Source of the DNA: Nocardia huaxiensis
GTDB lineage: Bacteria; Actinomycetota; Actinomycetes; Mycobacteriales; Mycobacteriaceae
Direction of reading: 5' to 3'
NCBI RefSeq assembly: GCF_013744875.1
Contig: NZ_CP059399.1
Coordinates: 4,278,001 to 4,342,000, forward strand
DNA: 64,000 bases
Shown: piece after piece, positions 43,684 to 52,030 of the stretch
How positions within the stretch are numbered: the stretch's first letter is position 1
Layout of the letters: every line of letters begins with the position of its first letter
The notes under the pieces: generated by a model
The model's input: the letters and a program-made list of their open reading frames with translations, nothing else
What the model was told of the DNA's origin: nothing
The model's database searches: none
Program-made: the position numbers and the translations under genes

Positions 43684-44028
43684 CTATTTCGGAACCAGAA
43701 TCCCGGTGAGATCCGCCTCCTTGATCGGCGTTTCGGGATTGGCCTGCGCTTCACACATGAGTCCGATGGTCAGGATGGCCGCGTCGACGGTATCGGCGCC
43801 GGGCTCGGTGGTGGTGTTCTGCTCCTGTTCCAGGAATTTGCGGACAGTTATCTTCTGCTTTTCGGAGTCCTGCTGACGGAATTCACTACAGGGAGTGTCG
43901 CCACCCTTGTTCACGATCTCCTCGGCCTTGTCGCAGCCGGAGAGCACGCCGAGCGCGAGCGCGAAGGCCGCCGCTGCCGCGAACGACCGCGCCGCCGCGA
44001 GACACTGAACTCTGCGCATGGTTCTCAC
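43684..44028 (-). CDS. Secreted lipoprotein, HdeA-like pattern
   Basis: The 114-residue protein has a signal peptide with lipobox LSGC (Cys near residue 32). The mature part has two further Cys (TPCSEF and LMCEA) and helical segments, which recall HdeA/HdeB-type periplasmic acid chaperones; this assignment is tentative. Its start lies 1 nt after the stop of the next lipoprotein gene, so the two are co-transcribed. Confidence 0.6.
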   Translation of the reverse strand: MRTMRRVQCLAAARSFAAAAAFALALGVLSGCDKAEEIVNKGGDTPCSEFRQQDSEKQKITVRKFLEQEQNTTTEPGADTVDAAILTIGLMCEAQANPETPIKEADLTGILVPK

Positions 44029-44029
44029 C

Positions 44030-44458
44030 TCAGAATCCGGCCAGGGCGTCGGCCAGGCTGTCGATCTGCAGGGCCTGCAGGGCCTCCTGGCGGACGTCCG
44101 GGCACTGGATGGTGGTCACCTGGTCCACAACCTCCTTGTCGCGCAGAATGGCGGCATTGATGCCGTTGTTGCGGGCGGCCCAGTTCTGCACCGTGCCGTT
44201 GAACGCGACCTTGCCCAGGGCCACCCCCTGATCGCGCCAGGTGGTGATCTCCGGGCGCATCATGTCGCACAGTTGCGCCGCGGCGCCGGCGGAGATGGTC
44301 GGTGCGCCCGGGGAGGTCAGGATGCCGCCGCCGTCGGTGGGAGTTGTTCCGGGAACCGTGGTTTCGGTGCTGGTGTTGCAGGCCGCCGCGGCGGCGATGA
44401 GCCCGGCGGCGAGCAGCGCGCGGGCGGTGTTCTTGGCGGTCCGGTTACGAACGGTCAT
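44030..44458 (-). CDS. Secreted lipoprotein
   Basis: The 142-residue protein has a signal peptide ending AAAAC (Cys near residue 27), a Thr/Gly/Pro-rich linker (TETTVPGTTPTDGGG) and a C-terminal helical domain with two Cys (LCDMMRPE and IQCPDV). The family is unknown. It is the middle gene of a three-gene operon; its start overlaps the end of the membrane protein gene upstream by 14 nt. Confidence 0.65.
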   Translation of the reverse strand: MTVRNRTAKNTARALLAAGLIAAAAACNTSTETTVPGTTPTDGGGILTSPGAPTISAGAAAQLCDMMRPEITTWRDQGVALGKVAFNGTVQNWAARNNGINAAILRDKEVVDQVTTIQCPDVRQEALQALQIDSLADALAGF

Positions 44459-44780
44459 GGGATTCCTCGCCTTCGAGGGCCTTGATGCGTCGGTGTTCGA
44501 TCACCATGAGCGCCGCGCCGATGCCCAGGCACAGCACGCTGACGATCGCTCCGAGTACGGCCCAGCCCTCGAACCCGTACCCCGCGGCGGTCAAAGTCAG
44601 CGCCACCATGATGATTCCAATGCCGGCGAGCACCAGACCGGGCCAATTGCGGGTGTCCTCGAGGGACTCTCCGGCGTGTGGTCTGGTGGTGCGGGTGGAA
44701 TCGGGGCGGTAGTCCGGCGACCCGTCCCGATTCGAATGAACTGGTGTGCCGGAGGATTCATGCCGCGCGGCAGCCATCAT
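44445..44780 (-). CDS. Membrane protein of the stress island
   Basis: The 111-residue protein (ATG 44780, GAAAGGA upstream) has a polar N-terminus to about residue 45 and two membrane segments (about 48-68 and 73-93), then a basic tail HRRIKALEGEE. It is the first gene of an operon with two lipoproteins. A SigF-type promoter lies 42 nt upstream at 44822-44846. The family is not recognised. Confidence 0.65.
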   Translation of the reverse strand: MMAAARHESSGTPVHSNRDGSPDYRPDSTRTTRPHAGESLEDTRNWPGLVLAGIGIIMVALTLTAAGYGFEGWAVLGAIVSVLCLGIGAALMVIEHRRIKALEGEESHDRS

Positions 44781-44821
44781 CGGTGTCCTTTCTCCGTGGT
44801 CGGGCAGCTGATAACAAGCGG

Positions 44822-44846
44822 ATACCCGGCGGTTCACAGGTGAATC
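44822..44846 (-). promoter_or_regulatory. Candidate SigF-type promoter of the lipoprotein operon
   Basis: On the reverse strand GATT is followed after 15 bases by GGGTAT, an exact fit to GNNT-N14-16-GGGTAY. The -35 part lies inside the first unit of the 17-bp tandem repeat. Confidence 0.65.
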
Positions 44847-44885
44847 ACGAGCGCTGGTGAATCACGAGCGCTGGTGAATCACGAG
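44839..44885. repeat. Tandem repeat, 17-bp unit, 2.8 copies
   Basis: The unit GGTGAATCACGAGCGCT starts at 44839 and 44856 and partially at 44873. The last copy contains the stop codon of the metallophosphoesterase; the first contributes the -35 box of the operon downstream. Confidence 0.8.
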
Positions 44886-45673
44886 GGGACGGGCTCCCGG
44901 TCCGTGCGCACCGGGTGAATGTCGTAGACCGCGTAGGCCGCGTGAATGACCGGCTGGGCCACATTGCGCACCCGGATACCGCCCGGGGTGGTCCCGCATT
45001 CGGTGCCGTGATGCGCGTGCCCGTGCACCGCCAGCTGCGCCGGGGAGGAGTCGATGGCCTCGCCCAGCAGATACGAGCCGAGGAACGGGTAGATCTCGCG
45101 CGGCTCCCCGTGCAGAGTGTCGCTGACGGGGGAGTAGTGCGTCATCGCGACCGTCACATCGGTATCCAGGCCCTCCAGCGCGGTACGCAGCGCGGCGGCG
45201 AGATCGACGGTGTGCGAGGCGAATTCGCGCATCTGCCGCTCGCCGAACACGCTGGCGCACTTACCGGCGAACCCGCCGCCGAAACCCTTGGTGCCGGCCA
45301 CCCCGAGCGTGAGATCGCCGACGCTGAGCGTGCGGGCGGTGCCTTCCAGCACGGTGATGCCGTGGTCGGTGAGCAGGTCCGTGATGCCCTCGGCGGCATC
45401 ACCGTGGTGGTCGTGATTGCCGAGGACGGCCAGCACCGGCACTTCCAGATCGCCGAATTCCCTTGCCACGACGGCAGCTTCGTCGAGGGTGCCGTGCCGG
45501 GTGAGGTCCCCCGCCAGCAGCAGCACGTCCGCGCGATCGGCGAGGCCGGTGAGCGCGGGCCGCAGCACCCCGGCCGAATCGGCGCCCAGGTGCACGTCTC
45601 CCACGGCCGCGATGCGCACATGCGCGTCTGCCTCGGCCGCGGTGGGCGCGGTCGGCGTCTCAGGCGTCCACAC
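44879..45673 (-). CDS. Metallophosphoesterase
   Basis: The 264-residue protein has the calcineurin-like phosphoesterase motifs GDVHLG, AGDLTRHG, LGNHDHH, THYSP and GHAHHG, so both metal sites are complete. The physiological substrate is not known. GTG 45673 lies 35 nt after the stop of the nucleotidyltransferase-BON gene, suggesting one transcript. Its stop codon lies in the tandem repeat. Confidence 0.85.
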   Translation of the reverse strand: MWTPETPTAPTAAEADAHVRIAAVGDVHLGADSAGVLRPALTGLADRADVLLLAGDLTRHGTLDEAAVVAREFGDLEVPVLAVLGNHDHHGDAAEGITDLLTDHGITVLEGTARTLSVGDLTLGVAGTKGFGGGFAGKCASVFGERQMREFASHTVDLAAALRTALEGLDTDVTVAMTHYSPVSDTLHGEPREIYPFLGSYLLGEAIDSSPAQLAVHGHAHHGTECGTTPGGIRVRNVAQPVIHAAYAVYDIHPVRTDREPVPS

Positions 45674-45708
45674 GCCCGCGGCGCGGGGGCCGCGGGGCTC
45701 CCGGGTAT

Positions 45709-46551
45709 TCAGCGCAGCTCCTCGGGCGCGGCGGGCGGATCGGGTGGCGTGACCCGAATATCGTTGTGCACCCGCAGTTTCGGGACCTGTTCGCGCACCA
45801 CGGTCTCCAGCTGTTCGCGCCGTGCGCTGCTGGCGACCTCGCCGCTGAGCACCACCACATCGCCGCGCAGCGTGACCTGCACGCCGAGTTCGGCGGTGCG
45901 CGGGTCCTCGGCGAAGGCGCGGCGCAGGTTGGCGACCAGATACTGGGGGAGGATCTCCGCGCTGCGGTCGCCGGGATTGCCGTTCATGGAATCCGGCCTC
46001 CTGTCGTCACTGATTCCGAGATCGTCGAGCAGGCCCAGGAAGGCCCGCGCGTACGGGGACATCTCCGTCTCCTCGCGCACCCGCACCCAGTCCACCTGCT
46101 CACGCAGATCCCGTGCGATGTGCAGCAGTTTGGTGAAGTCCAGCCGATGCGGATCCAGCACCATGAGCTTGTCCACCATGAGGTCGGTGCCGCTGACCAC
46201 CGGCGCCGCGGTGGGCCCGATCCGCATCCAGCTGGCCCGCCCGAGCAGTTCGTCGGTGACGGTGCGATAGTTCGGCCGGAAGATCAGATCCACCAGCGTC
46301 TCACCGTCGTACACCTTCGTCAGCCAGTCCTCCGCCGGGTCCACCGGACGCAGCCCGGAGTTCGCGAGCACCGCCCGCGCCTGCGCCGCGTCAGCAGGCT
46401 TGACGAAAATATCCACGTCATGATCCGACGCCGGCCCGCCCCGCGCGTACACCGCGCACCCGCCACCGACCGCGAACGGAATCCTGTTGTCCAGCAGGGT
46501 GTTGACCACCCGCGTCAGGGTGTCGAGCAGCCGGTCGATGGTGCGGACCAT
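45709..46551 (-). CDS. Nucleotidyltransferase-BON domain fusion protein
   Basis: The 280-residue protein joins two domains not usually found together. Residues about 1-170 are a nucleotidyltransferase-like domain with GGGCAVYARGG and acidic catalytic residues in DHDVDIF. After a linker (MNGNPGDRSAE), residues about 200-280 form a BON domain with LRGDVVVLSGEV. BON domains bind membranes or ligands. The substrate of the transferase half is unknown. ATG 46551 is chosen over an extended frame to 46611, which overlaps the neighbouring gene. Confidence 0.8.
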   Translation of the reverse strand: MVRTIDRLLDTLTRVVNTLLDNRIPFAVGGGCAVYARGGPASDHDVDIFVKPADAAQARAVLANSGLRPVDPAEDWLTKVYDGETLVDLIFRPNYRTVTDELLGRASWMRIGPTAAPVVSGTDLMVDKLMVLDPHRLDFTKLLHIARDLREQVDWVRVREETEMSPYARAFLGLLDDLGISDDRRPDSMNGNPGDRSAEILPQYLVANLRRAFAEDPRTAELGVQVTLRGDVVVLSGEVASSARREQLETVVREQVPKLRVHNDIRVTPPDPPAAPEELR

Positions 46552-46579
46552 AGCTGGGGCGTACCCGCCGCCGGACGCG

Positions 46580-48160
46580 CTAATCACGGCGCGCCGCACC
46601 TTCGCCGCCACCCGCCACCGGGGTGTGATTGCCGGGCGAATTCGTGGAATCGCGGGCGGGGGAGTCCGGCGAGCGAGTGGCCAGCGAACGGGTCGCCGGG
46701 CCCTCGAGGAGGCGTCCGTCGTGGGTGAAGCGAGACCCGTGTAGCGGACAGTCCCAGGACTTTTCGGCGTCGTTCCAGCGCAGGATGCCGCCGAGATGGG
46801 GGCAGACCGCGGAGACCGCGCAGGTTTCGCCGTCGACGGTGCAGACGGCGGTCGGCTCCAGGCGATGCAGTTCCACGCGGCCGCGGCCCTCGGCGGGCGG
46901 CCCGGAGCGGCGCAGCGCGTTGCTCAGGCTCAGGCCCAGCCAGCCGGTCGAAAGGTGCAGTGCCACGGGGGCATTGGTGCGGAGGGCGGAGAAGGCGGCG
47001 GACAGTTCGCGGGGGTTCCACGGGTCGAAGGCTTCCGCGTATTCCGTTGGCTTGCCGGTGATCTGGCCCACCAGGGTGTGTGCGGCCGCAACCGCTGTCG
47101 CCAGCCCCCACTTGGCGTAGCCGGTGGCGACCAGGACCTGGCGCCGGCGGGGCAGTAGCGGTCCGGCGTAAGGCATTTCGCCTATGGGGTGGTAGTCCTG
47201 GGCGGACCAGCGCAGGACCGGTCGAGCGCCCGGGAACATCTGCCGGGTCCACTCGATCAACTCGTCGGCGCACTGTCCGGGGTGGCTGGTGCGGCCCACC
47301 TCGTGCCCGTTGCCCCCGACCAGCAGGAGATCGCCGGCGGCGCTGGGCGCGTAGCGCAGCGAGCGGGTCGGCGGGTCGGCGCTGATGTACATGCCGCGCG
47401 GAAACGGTTCGGGCACAGTGAAAGCCGCGGCGTACGAGCGTTCTGCGGTGAGCCGGGCGAAGAAGCCGCCGCGGTCGAAGATGGGGGTTCCGGTCGCGAG
47501 GATCACCGTGCCCGCCGCGACCTCGCCGTGCTCGGTCTCGAGAACGCGGTCCGCGCCGCCCTGATGCGTGCGGCGCACACGGGTGTTCTCGAAGATCGGC
47601 ACGCCGCGCGCATCCAGATCCCGGGCCAGCGCGGCGATCACGTCCATGGAGTTCAGCTGCGCCTGATCCGCCAGCCGCACCGCACCGAAATTCGGGAACG
47701 GGACCTCCAATTCGGCGATGAGTTCGGTGGGCAGTCCCGCCGCGTGCGTCGCCTCGAGCTCCTCGTGCAGTGTGGCGACCGCCTGTTCGGTCTGCGCGTA
47801 GGTGTAGGCGGCCTCCCGCTGCACCGGGATGTCGTGTTCGGCGCAGTAGCGCAGCAGCCACTGCTGCCCGTCCCGATTGGCCTCCACATACTCGCGCAGC
47901 ACATTCTCGTTGTGCCGCTTAAGAATTCGGGAAGCGCGCGTGCCTTGCAGCAGGCTCACCTTGCCGGTGGTGTTGCCGGTGGTGCCGCCGCCGAGCCGCG
48001 CGGCCTCGACCACCGCCACCCCGGCCCCCTGCTCGGCCAGCAGCAGCGCCGTCACCAGTCCGGTGAGTCCGCCGCCGACCACGACGATGTCGAAACGCAG
48101 GCCCGGCGGCAGCGGCGGCCGGGCGGTGGGCTGGGATTCGCGTAACCAGAGTGACGTCAT
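46580..48160 (-). CDS. FAD-dependent oxidoreductase with C-terminal Rieske domain
   Basis: The 526-residue protein has a DAO-type N-terminal domain (VVVGGGLTGLVTALLLAEQG) and a C-terminal Rieske [2Fe-2S] domain with CPHLGG and CPLHGS ligands. Proteins of this type are common in actinobacteria and are linked to stress. The N-terminal half contains a GGGTTGNTTGK block seen in this subfamily. The gene leads an operon with the NTase-BON and metallophosphoesterase genes and is divergent from DUF6328. A weak SigF-like promoter (GTTT-N15-GGCAAT at 48169-48193 on the reverse strand) lies before it. Confidence 0.85.
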   Translation of the reverse strand: MTSLWLRESQPTARPPLPPGLRFDIVVVGGGLTGLVTALLLAEQGAGVAVVEAARLGGGTTGNTTGKVSLLQGTRASRILKRHNENVLREYVEANRDGQQWLLRYCAEHDIPVQREAAYTYAQTEQAVATLHEELEATHAAGLPTELIAELEVPFPNFGAVRLADQAQLNSMDVIAALARDLDARGVPIFENTRVRRTHQGGADRVLETEHGEVAAGTVILATGTPIFDRGGFFARLTAERSYAAAFTVPEPFPRGMYISADPPTRSLRYAPSAAGDLLLVGGNGHEVGRTSHPGQCADELIEWTRQMFPGARPVLRWSAQDYHPIGEMPYAGPLLPRRRQVLVATGYAKWGLATAVAAAHTLVGQITGKPTEYAEAFDPWNPRELSAAFSALRTNAPVALHLSTGWLGLSLSNALRRSGPPAEGRGRVELHRLEPTAVCTVDGETCAVSAVCPHLGGILRWNDAEKSWDCPLHGSRFTHDGRLLEGPATRSLATRSPDSPARDSTNSPGNHTPVAGGGEGAARRD

Positions 48161-48198
48161 AGGTTCGAATTGCCGCAGTGCCCAGCGGCAAACCCGCC

Positions 48199-48223
48199 GA
48201 TTGGACGGTGTGATCGGGGGTAT
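48199..48223 (+). promoter_or_regulatory. Candidate SigF-type promoter of the DUF6328 gene
   Basis: GATT at 48199 is followed after 15 bases by GGGTAT, an exact fit to GNNT-N14-16-GGGTAY, 28 nt before the start codon at 48252. Confidence 0.6.
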
Positions 48224-48251
48224 GGCGAGTTACACGCGAGGAGGTGCGCCC

Positions 48252-48761
48252 ATGATGGAGGACCATACCCGGCACGAGACCGAAGCCGAACGGCTGGACC
48301 GCAATTGGGCGAGCCTCATCCAGGAGACGCGGGTGGTGCAGACCGGTGTGCAACTGCTCACCGGATTCCTGCTGATCCTGCCGTTCCAACCGAGATTCGA
48401 GCAGCTCGCCGATTCCATGCGCGTGCTGTACCTCGCGACCGTGGGCGCCTCCATCAGCGCCACGGTCTTCCTGGTCGGGCCGGTGTCCGCGCATCGAATC
48501 CTGTTCCGCCGGCATCGTCTCGACGACGTCGTGCAGACCGCGCACCGCTTCGCGAGCGTGGGTCTGGTGCTGCTGGGCGTCGCGCTGGTCGGTGTGGCGG
48601 TGCTCATATTCGATGTGGTCGCCGGGGGGCTTGCCGCCGCGGTCGCCGGGGCGTGCTTCGCGGTGCTGTTCGCGCTGGTGTGGGTGGTGTATCCGTGGCG
48701 GCAGCGTACCGGTGCCGCGGATGCGGACAGAGGGCGAGCCGATGCCGAAGAGCCGCAATGA
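48252..48761 (+). CDS. DUF6328 family membrane protein
   Basis: The 169-residue protein has four membrane segments (about residues 34-52, 58-80, 95-117 and 123-147) preceded by an acidic/polar start ETEAERLDRNWASLIQETRVVQTGVQ. It matches the DUF6328 family, whose role is unknown. The ribosome site GAGGAGG precedes ATG 48252. It stands between the divergent FAD-Rieske gene and the CsbD-like gene, all with SigF-like promoters. Confidence 0.75.
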   Translation: MMEDHTRHETEAERLDRNWASLIQETRVVQTGVQLLTGFLLILPFQPRFEQLADSMRVLYLATVGASISATVFLVGPVSAHRILFRRHRLDDVVQTAHRFASVGLVLLGVALVGVAVLIFDVVAGGLAAAVAGACFAVLFALVWVVYPWRQRTGAADADRGRADAEEPQ

Positions 48762-48777
48762 GATTCGAGTGCCCCGT

Positions 48778-48802
48778 GTTTCGGTTCGCGGACCCTGGGT
48801 AC
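48778..48802 (+). promoter_or_regulatory. Candidate SigF-type promoter of the CsbD-like gene
   Basis: GTTT is followed after 15 bases by GGGTAC, an exact fit to the consensus, 46 nt before the TTG start at 48849. Confidence 0.7.
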
Positions 48803-48848
48803 CGCCGTGATGTCAGTTGAATGTACCGACACCGTGGAGGTGAATCTC

Positions 48849-49100
48849 TTGTCCGAACACGATAAGGGCGGATTCCGTGAAGGTGTAGAAGGCACCGTGG
48901 AAGGCGTCAAGGGCAAGGCCAAGGAAGCCGCCGGCACCGTCTTCGGCAGCGATGACTTGCGCGGGGAGGGCCGGGCGCAGCAGAGCCGGGCCGAAGACCA
49001 GCGCCAGGCTGCCAAGCACGAGGCGGAGGCCGAGAAGGAACGCGCCAAGGCCGAAACCGAAGAGCAGAGTCAGCGCGCATACCAGCGCGGTGACCGCTGA
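48849..49100 (+). CDS. CsbD-like stress protein with TTG start
   Basis: The 83-residue protein is a CsbD-like small stress protein: GGFREGVEGTVEGVKGKAKEAAGTVFG, then a long charged helix to the end. It starts at TTG 48849 rather than the ATG at 48807 because GGAGG lies exactly 8 nt before it and the sequence then begins SEHDKGG as in homologues. CsbD is a SigB-controlled protein in Bacillus; its function is unknown. A 16-bp stem hairpin follows at 49162-49198. Confidence 0.82.
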   Translation: MSEHDKGGFREGVEGTVEGVKGKAKEAAGTVFGSDDLRGEGRAQQSRAEDQRQAAKHEAEAEKERAKAETEEQSQRAYQRGDR

Positions 49101-49104
49101 CGCT

Positions 49105-49149
49105 GTGACATGAACAGCGGTGACATGCACAGCGGCGACATGCACCGCT
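49105..49149 (+). repeat. Tandem repeat, 15-bp unit, three copies
   Basis: Units start at 49105, 49120 and 49135 and read GTGACATGAACAGCG with small changes. The array lies 4 nt after the CsbD-like stop. Confidence 0.75.
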
Positions 49150-49161
49150 GAGAAAAGAACA

Positions 49162-49198
49162 GGGCGTCGCCCGGCGAGATCTTCGCCGGGCGACGCCC
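49162..49198. terminator. Strong hairpin after the CsbD-like gene
   Basis: A perfect 16-bp stem starting GGGCGTCGCCCGGCGA has a 5-base loop (GATCT). It lacks a T-run, so it may be a weak intrinsic terminator or an mRNA 3'-end stabiliser. Confidence 0.65.
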
Positions 49199-49414
49199 GG
49201 CGTGTGGAGCCGGGCCGGCACCGACGGCCGCACCGGCGCCGGTGGTCTTCGCCTGCCACGGCTGCCCCTGGCTCAATCGATCAGCTCACCTGTGACCGGG
49301 CTGTGGGATATGCCACCGCCCGCCCATCGAGCCCTGTATTGAAACGGGTTCTACAGGTGTGTTACGTCTGGGAACAGTGCATTGATCAGCTGGACTGGAC
49401 AGGAGCCGTGGGCC

Positions 49415-50248
49415 GTGGTGGACGAGATTCCGGCGTATTTCGATGTGGTGGACGGCGGGTACTACCCGACCGGTTTCGCGGCCAGCCAATGGTCCGCCGC
49501 GCAGGTGGTGGGCCCGGCGCTGTGCGGGCTCATGGCACGGGAACTGGAACGCGAACACGCCGCCGACGGATTCGTGCCGGTGCGGCTCACCGTGGACATG
49601 TTCAGCGCCGCACGGTTCGAACACACGGCTACGCCGACCGTGCGGGTGCGCGACGGCAAGCGGATTCGCGTCGCCGACGTGACGGTCGTGCAGGGCGGGG
49701 CCGTGGCCGCGCGCGCCTCGGCAGTCCTGCTGCAACCCTCCGAGCAACCGCCGGGCGAGCTGTGGCAGCGTGAGCGGGAACCCTCGCCGCCGCCCGTCGA
49801 CATCGCGCCGCCGTCGCAGTTGCCGCGCGTACCCTACTTCGAGAGCGACGCCTCGCAGTCCTGGTCGCAGCTGCCCACCGATCACGAGAACGGCGCGCGC
49901 AAACGCACCTGGCAGCATCCGATCCACGTGGTGACCGGCGAGGAGCCCTCGCCGTTCGTGCGCGCGGCCCTGGTGGGCGAGGCCACCAGCATGATGACCA
50001 ACTGGGGCGACAAGGGCATCGGCTTCATCAATACCGATATGACCCTGGCCCTGGCGCGCCTGCCCGAGGGGCTCGAGATCGGCGTCGAGGCCGACAGCCA
50101 CTTCAGCGATCGCGGCCTGGCCGTCGGGGTGGCCACCCTGTTCGACCGGCGCGGATCCTTCGGCAGCTGCATGGTGACCTCGGTGTCCAATGCCGGGCGG
50201 CAGATCAGCAATGCCCAGCTGGACATGGTGATGCGCAGGCGGACCTGA
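49415..50248 (+). CDS. Thioesterase-family (hot-dog fold) protein
   Basis: The 277-residue protein has a double hot-dog layout of the acyl-CoA thioesterase family: PTGFAASQWSAAQVVGPAL near residue 20, then VPVRLTVDMFSAARFEHT and a C-terminal MTNWGDKGIGFINTDMTLAL and GVEADSHFSDRGLAVGVATLFD. It would hydrolyse acyl-CoA; substrate unknown. GTG 49415 has AGGAG nine bases before it. A longer TTG start at 49382 has no such site. Confidence 0.75.
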   Translation: MVDEIPAYFDVVDGGYYPTGFAASQWSAAQVVGPALCGLMARELEREHAADGFVPVRLTVDMFSAARFEHTATPTVRVRDGKRIRVADVTVVQGGAVAARASAVLLQPSEQPPGELWQREREPSPPPVDIAPPSQLPRVPYFESDASQSWSQLPTDHENGARKRTWQHPIHVVTGEEPSPFVRAALVGEATSMMTNWGDKGIGFINTDMTLALARLPEGLEIGVEADSHFSDRGLAVGVATLFDRRGSFGSCMVTSVSNAGRQISNAQLDMVMRRRT

Positions 50249-50630
50249 CCGGCCGCATGCCGGATACCGGCGCGCCGGCCGAAAGCCAAGGGCCACTGCG
50301 CATTTCGGACAGCATCGGGAACGTCTGTGACAGATCCCCGGAATCGTGACACAATGTGACCAGGTTGAGACTACAGCCGACCCGGTTCGCGCCCGGGGCC
50401 GTTCGCAGAGACGGCGACGAGTACGTAGTATCGCCTTTTCGTTTCAGCCATCCTGGATCAGGCGTTGTGAGCAAGCAGCTGTGATATCGCAGCTCGATAT
50501 CGCAGCTTCGATATCACAGAGCGCCGTTCGCAATGGTGCACAGCTCGCAACAGATTGCCTGCTCGTCCCGCTCGATCAAAAGCGTCGGCCCCCCTGTGGG
50601 AACTGGAAATTTCCCTTTGGGAGGTTAGTC
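50249..50630. other. Noncoding region before the STAS gene
   Basis: No convincing gene is seen. It carries a short tandem repeat (50483-50517, unit GATATCGCAGCT with a 1-2 base link), a TGTGAC-rich stretch near 50325-50360 and the GGGAGG ribosome site of the STAS gene. No GGGTAY box is present. Confidence 0.5.
50483..50517 (+). repeat. Tandem repeat, 13/14-bp unit
   Basis: Three copies of GATATCRCAG at 50483, 50496 and 50510; the unit is imperfect at its join. Confidence 0.6.
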
Positions 50631-51044
50631 ATGTCCGCAATTGCTGTTCTCCAGCGTGGTGTCGATGCCGACACCCACTCGGCGGGTTCCGGCCCCGGGG
50701 ACCGAAGTCACCATCCCCCCGCGACACGTGATCCAGCGATGGGTTGCACCATTGTGCGTGTCGAAGGGGAGCTGGATGCCGCCGTCTACCCCGAGTTCAC
50801 CAGGGCGCTGGACGAGGCGGTGACTTCCAGTTCGCGTGCCGTGGTCATCGATTTCCGCCAGACCAGGTTCCTCAGTATCGGCACCGCGCTCGCGCTGCCC
50901 GCTGCCAGGGAAGCCGCCGCGGCTGTCGGAGTGGATCTGCGGGTGGTCGCCACCCGCCGTGAGGTCGAGCGCGTCCTCGACGTGACCGGGGTGCGACCGC
51001 TGTTCCGCCACTACCGGTCCATTCAGGCCGCGCTGGAAGCCTGA
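50631..51044 (+). CDS. STAS-domain anti-sigma factor antagonist
   Basis: The 137-residue protein has a polar tail (residues 1-37) and a STAS domain: CTIVRVEGELDAAVYPEFTRAL, then VVIDFRQTRFLSIGTALAL, with the Ser that is normally phosphorylated in FLSIGT. It would bind the anti-sigma factor encoded at 52031 when dephosphorylated and so release SigF. ATG 50631 has GGGAGG upstream. It precedes the PAS-ANTAR, anti-sigma and SigF genes in the same direction. Confidence 0.85.
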   Translation: MSAIAVLQRGVDADTHSAGSGPGDRSHHPPATRDPAMGCTIVRVEGELDAAVYPEFTRALDEAVTSSSRAVVIDFRQTRFLSIGTALALPAAREAAAAVGVDLRVVATRREVERVLDVTGVRPLFRHYRSIQAALEA

Positions 51045-51130
51045 TCTCCGCCGCCACTGGGTGGGGCCGAGATCAGTTCGGCCCCACCGATCCGCTTCCG
51101 AGACAACGGTTCACAGCGGATACTCGTGAG

Positions 51131-51808
51131 GTGACAACCGGAGGAGAAGTTTCCTCGAGCGACGCGCTGGATCAGGTGATCGGCCCGGGACGCTCCCAAA
51201 CCGTCGGCAGCTTCCGATTCTGGCTAGCCGACCAACGCTGGGAGTGGTCGGACGAGGTGGCAGTCATGCACGGCTACGCCCCCGGGACCGTGGAACCGAC
51301 CACCGAACTACTGCTGGCGCACAAGCATCCCGACGATCGCGCACAGGTCGCCACCTCTCTTGCCCGGACGGTGGAGAACGGGGAACCGTTCAGCAGCCGG
51401 CACCGCATCATCGATACCGACGGTGTGGTGCGCCACGTGATCGTGGTGGGTGACCTCATGGTCGACGACAAGGATTCGGTGGTCGGAACCTCCGGCTACT
51501 ACATCGACGTAACCGACACCCTCGCCGAGCATCGGCAGGAGACGCTCGACGACACCCTGCCCGAGCTGTACCGGGCGCGGGCGACGATCGAACAGGCCAA
51601 GGGCGCACTCATGCTCGTCTACGGCATCAACTCCGAACAGGCTTTCCGGGTGCTGACCTGGCGCTCGCAGGAGACCAACATCAAACTACGCACGCTGGCC
51701 CAGCAGTTGGTCGCCGAGATCGCCATCATGGGTGGCGCCGCGGTCGAACTGCGGACCAGATTCGATCATTTGCTGCTGACCGTGCACGAGCGCTTGCGGT
51801 CGGATTAG
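51131..51808 (+). CDS. PAS-ANTAR regulator
   Basis: The 225-residue protein has an N-terminal PAS domain (about residues 25-130: FRFWLADQRWEWSDEVAVMHGY to TSGYYIDVTD) and a C-terminal ANTAR domain (about 150-210: RATIEQAKGALMLVYGINSEQAFRVL). ANTAR proteins bind RNA hairpins and act as antiterminators. The PAS part may sense light, redox or a small ligand. The RNA target is unknown. Confidence 0.88.
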   Translation: MTTGGEVSSSDALDQVIGPGRSQTVGSFRFWLADQRWEWSDEVAVMHGYAPGTVEPTTELLLAHKHPDDRAQVATSLARTVENGEPFSSRHRIIDTDGVVRHVIVVGDLMVDDKDSVVGTSGYYIDVTDTLAEHRQETLDDTLPELYRARATIEQAKGALMLVYGINSEQAFRVLTWRSQETNIKLRTLAQQLVAEIAIMGGAAVELRTRFDHLLLTVHERLRSD

Positions 51809-51837
51809 CCAGCGCAGCATAAATATTCGTCCAGTCT

Positions 51838-51862
51838 GTTTCGACGGTATCGGCCCGGGTAC
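51838..51862 (+). promoter_or_regulatory. Candidate SigF-type promoter of the anti-sigma/sigF operon
   Basis: GTTT is followed after 15 bases by GGGTAC, an exact fit to the consensus. It lies 168 nt before the anti-sigma start, as expected for SigF autoregulation. Confidence 0.65.
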
Positions 51863-52030
51863 GCGTCCAGTACACAGCCGGGTGCCGCCATCTGGCACGA
51901 CGCTCCCGCGATGGGTATCCGCGGAGGAACTGGATGCCGGAGAATGATGCAACGGACGAATGGATCGGACAACGGCCGGGCGCGGCGCATTCCGTCTCTG
52001 TGGCTCGGCGACAGATGGGCGGAGATACGC

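Larger units (their letters stand above)
49101..49414. other. Noncoding region between CsbD-like and thioesterase genes
   Basis: It contains the 15-bp tandem repeats, the 49162-49198 hairpin and the thioesterase promoter. No coding potential is visible. Confidence 0.5.
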
